A stretch of 7,441 nt of DNA from an uncultured Clostridium sp. (GTDB lineage Bacteria; Bacillota; Clostridia; Christensenellales; Pumilibacteraceae), in assembly GCA_900555125.1 (NCBI GenBank), contig USKH01000055.1, positions 1 to 7,441 on the forward strand, in the 5' to 3' direction. Each line of letters opens with the position of its first letter. The first letter of the stretch is position 1. Position numbers and translations under genes: made by a program. Positions 5,581-7,441 of the stretch are shown here, piece after piece. A model generated the notes under the pieces. It searched no databases and was not told the origin of the DNA. It saw nothing but the letters and a program-made list of their open reading frames with translations.

Positions 5581-7190
5581 TAGCTGTCTTTAAGACCGAC
5601 AACCTGATTGAAAGCATTGTCTCCGTCCTTGGTGTCCTTGCAGAAATAGCCGATACGCATAAACTGGAAGGACTGAAGCGGCTTGGCGGAAGCAAGGTAT
5701 GCCTCTCCCTTTGCCTTGTAATCCACGCGCGAATTCTTGTTCATGCGCTCGGAGAAATCTTCGTGAATGCCGTCGTATGGCAGCAGCAGATAGTCGTAAA
5801 CCCTGGCGTCGAGATCGATGCTATTTTTTGCGTCCACCCACTGAATAACGCCCTTAGCCTTTACTCCCGAATTATCTTCGCCGGAGTGCGTGCCTTCGAC
5901 TATTTCGGCGTAAACGCGGGTCACTCTGCCGTCCTGCTCGTCGTAGCCGGTGCATTTGACAATATACGCGCCTTTAAGACGAGTGTATGCGCCCACCGTC
6001 ATACGCTTATACTTGGGCGGCGGAACCACTTCGAAGTCGCTTTTGTCGATGTATAACTTATTGGAAAAAGTTACTTTTCTCGTACCGAGATCGGGGTTGT
6101 TGGGATTGATTTCAAAATCGATTTGCTCGCAATAGTCGTCGGAGCGGTTGGTTATAACCAGTTCGAGCGGATTTAATACCGCCATAGCGCGCTCCGCAGT
6201 CATATTCAGTTCATCGCGGATGCAGCTTTCGAGCTGTCCGGCTTCGACCTCGCTGTTGGCTTTGGCTACGCCTATCCGCTCGCAGAATTCTTTAAGCGCG
6301 GTGGGTGTATATCCTCTTCTTCTCAGTCCCGCGATAGTGGGCATACGAGGGTCGTCCCAGCCGTCCACAAAACCTTCTTCCACAAGTTTTTTAAGATAAC
6401 GCTTGCTCATTATCGTACGTTCGATATTAAGACGGGCAAACTCATACTGATGAGGCTTTTTCTCAAACTCGCATTCGTCTATCACCCAATCGTAGAAGGG
6501 GCGATGATCCTCGAATTCGAGCGTGCAAATAGAGTGCGTAATGCCTTCCACGGCGTCCTCTATCGGGTGAGCGAAGTCGTATAAGGGGTAAATGCACCAC
6601 TTATCGCCCTGGCGATGATGAGTGGCTTTAAGCACGCGGTAAATAATCGGGTCGCGCATGTTGATGTTGGGCGACGCCATATCGATTTTTGCGCGGAGAA
6701 CGAGCGCGCCGTCGGCAATAAGACCGTTTTTCATGTCTTCGAACAACTTTAAACTTTCTTCGACTGGACGATTACGGTTTTTGCTTTCGATGCCGGGCTG
6801 AGTGAGTGTTCCGCGCATTTCTTTCATTTGCTCGGGCGTTACGTCGTCGACGTACGCTTTTCCTTTTTTGATGAGCTTTACGGCGCATTCGTACATAGTG
6901 TCGAAATAGTCGGAAGCATATAAAACTTCGCCCTTCCAGCCCAGCCATTCGACGTCCGCGATAATGGACTTTACAAACTCGTCGTCTTCTTTGACGGGGT
7001 TGGTGTCGTCGAAACGCAGATTGCACTTGCCGCCGTATTTAACGGCTGTTCCATAGTAGTTGAGGCAGATGGATTTTGCGTGACCGATATGAAGATATCC
7101 GTTGGGCTCGGGCGGAAATCTCGTGATTACTTCGGAGATTTTTCCGTCGGCAAGGTCTTTTTCAATTATTTCTTCGATAAAATTGGGCAT
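5568..7190 (-). CDS. glnS: Glutaminyl-tRNA synthetase
   Basis: A 540-residue class I synthetase that charges tRNA-Gln directly, close to the ~550 residues usual for bacterial GlnRS. The Rossmann catalytic domain starts with FPPEPNGYLHIGHAKSICLN (HIGH at 34-37), followed by LRFDDTNPVKEDDEF (58-72). The second ATP motif is TIMSKRYLKKL (MSKR at 261-264), the GlnRS form of KMSKS. DDPRMPTIAGLRRRGYTP (279-296) is typical of GlnRS/GluRS and leads into the two beta-barrel anticodon-binding domains (about 330-530). The PPEPNG-HIGH form favours GlnRS over a discriminating GluRS. GAGAGG (7196-7201) five bases before the ATG supports the start. An unidentified gene ends 47 bases upstream on the same strand. 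The last codons (GRK, stop) lie inside a direct repeat. Many Bacillota make Gln-tRNA by GatCAB amidation instead, so direct GlnRS marks a subset of lineages. Confidence 0.96.
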   Translation of the reverse strand: MPNFIEEIIEKDLADGKISEVITRFPPEPNGYLHIGHAKSICLNYYGTAVKYGGKCNLRFDDTNPVKEDDEFVKSIIADVEWLGWKGEVLYASDYFDTMYECAVKLIKKGKAYVDDVTPEQMKEMRGTLTQPGIESKNRNRPVEESLKLFEDMKNGLIADGALVLRAKIDMASPNINMRDPIIYRVLKATHHRQGDKWCIYPLYDFAHPIEDAVEGITHSICTLEFEDHRPFYDWVIDECEFEKKPHQYEFARLNIERTIMSKRYLKKLVEEGFVDGWDDPRMPTIAGLRRRGYTPTALKEFCERIGVAKANSEVEAGQLESCIRDELNMTAERAMAVLNPLELVITNRSDDYCEQIDFEINPNNPDLGTRKVTFSNKLYIDKSDFEVVPPPKYKRMTVGAYTRLKGAYIVKCTGYDEQDGRVTRVYAEIVEGTHSGEDNSGVKAKGVIQWVDAKNSIDLDARVYDYLLLPYDGIHEDFSERMNKNSRVDYKAKGEAYLASAKPLQSFQFMRIGYFCKDTKDGDNAFNQVVGLKDSYGRK

Positions 7191-7237
7191 ATGTACCTCT
7201 CGTTAGCGTTTATGCGCTTGTGTGAATTTGATTTGAT

Positions 7238-7441
7238 TTATTTTTTGCCGTGACCGCCGCACTCCGACGGAAACGCGATTTTGTCGCTTTTCTGTTTAAG
7301 CCCGTCGCAGCCAAGGACAAAGCCCAGCTTTTCGTAGTACGGATCGAAGTAGTCAACGGCAACCTCGTCGTACAGTTCGCTCAGAAGGAACACGACGCTT
7401 CTCAGCATGAAATCGCGGATTTGCGCGGCGTTTTTAACGGG
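7238..7441 (-). CDS. Unidentified protein, C-terminal 67 residues only
   Basis: A minus-strand frame enters from the right edge and ends at a TAA at 7240-7238. The visible residues include QIRDFMLRSVVFLLSELYDE, VDYFDPYYEKLGFVLG and a tail ending SECGGHGKK. The phrase YYEKLGF recalls the end of GNAT acetyltransferases, but no acetyl-CoA motif is in view and I do not assign the family. Base composition and codon choice resemble glnS, and the 47-base gap to glnS suggests possible co-transcription. No membrane segment or known domain is visible. Confidence 0.65.
   Translation of the reverse strand, partial: PVKNAAQIRDFMLRSVVFLLSELYDEVAVDYFDPYYEKLGFVLGCDGLKQKSDKIAFPSECGGHGKK

Noticed and set aside
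5421..6056. Long plus-strand open frame opposite glnS
   Set aside because: It mostly mirrors glnS in antisense and begins inside the direct repeat; it shows no protein-family signature. The match between its repeated segments only reflects the two repeat arms.
1..7441. CRISPR array, tRNA or rRNA gene, insertion sequence or riboswitch
   Set aside because: I saw no regularly spaced repeats beyond the 1.4-copy unit, no cloverleaf or rRNA sequence, no transposase and no known riboswitch core.

Overview
The window looks like two unrelated bacterial genomes joined inside one open reading frame. Bases 1 to about 2970 read as a Bacteroidales-type genome. There is an ABC-F ATPase, a glycine-zipper lipoprotein and the last ~80 codons of a class A penicillin-binding protein (PBP1A family). 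Three TAnnTTTG boxes match the Bacteroidota -7 promoter element. Bases from about 2975 to 7441 read as an uncultured Clostridia-like Bacillota genome. They hold a short-form alanyl-tRNA synthetase, a HAD phosphatase, glutaminyl-tRNA synthetase and the end of an unidentified gene. All lie on the minus strand, and the three visible starts have purine-rich Shine-Dalgarno sites.

Layout, left half: bases 1-21 hold the first seven codons of a possible minus-strand gene leaving the window. Bases 22-245 are a divergent intergenic region with a candidate promoter on each strand. The ABC-F gene (246-1868, +) converges on the lipoprotein gene (1965-2672, -), and a long stem with an A run before it and a T run after it (1907-1959) can stop transcription from both sides. 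Upstream of the lipoprotein gene is the PBP1A tail, whose stop codon is at 2721.

Layout, right half: transcription runs right to left through unknown gene end, glnS, HAD hydrolase and alaS. Gaps are 47, 210 and 24 bases. The 210-base gap carries a 1.4-copy direct repeat with a ~121-base period; one arm includes the last codons and stop of glnS.

The main result is the junction at about 2961-2987. AlaRS sequence is intact up to its second editing metal motif (CGGPH) and the residues RTGELG, then changes without a frameshift into PBP1A C-terminal sequence (GQGSRTALPVFG). Both families have a similar R-T-G-x-L-G stretch at this point, so a short homologous join would keep the frame and hide the error from a gene caller. 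I read this as a probable metagenome-assembly or amplification chimera, not a new fusion enzyme. The best candidate for real unusual biology is the ABC-F protein: one of its two composite ATP sites is degenerate at every motif that builds it, while the other is intact.
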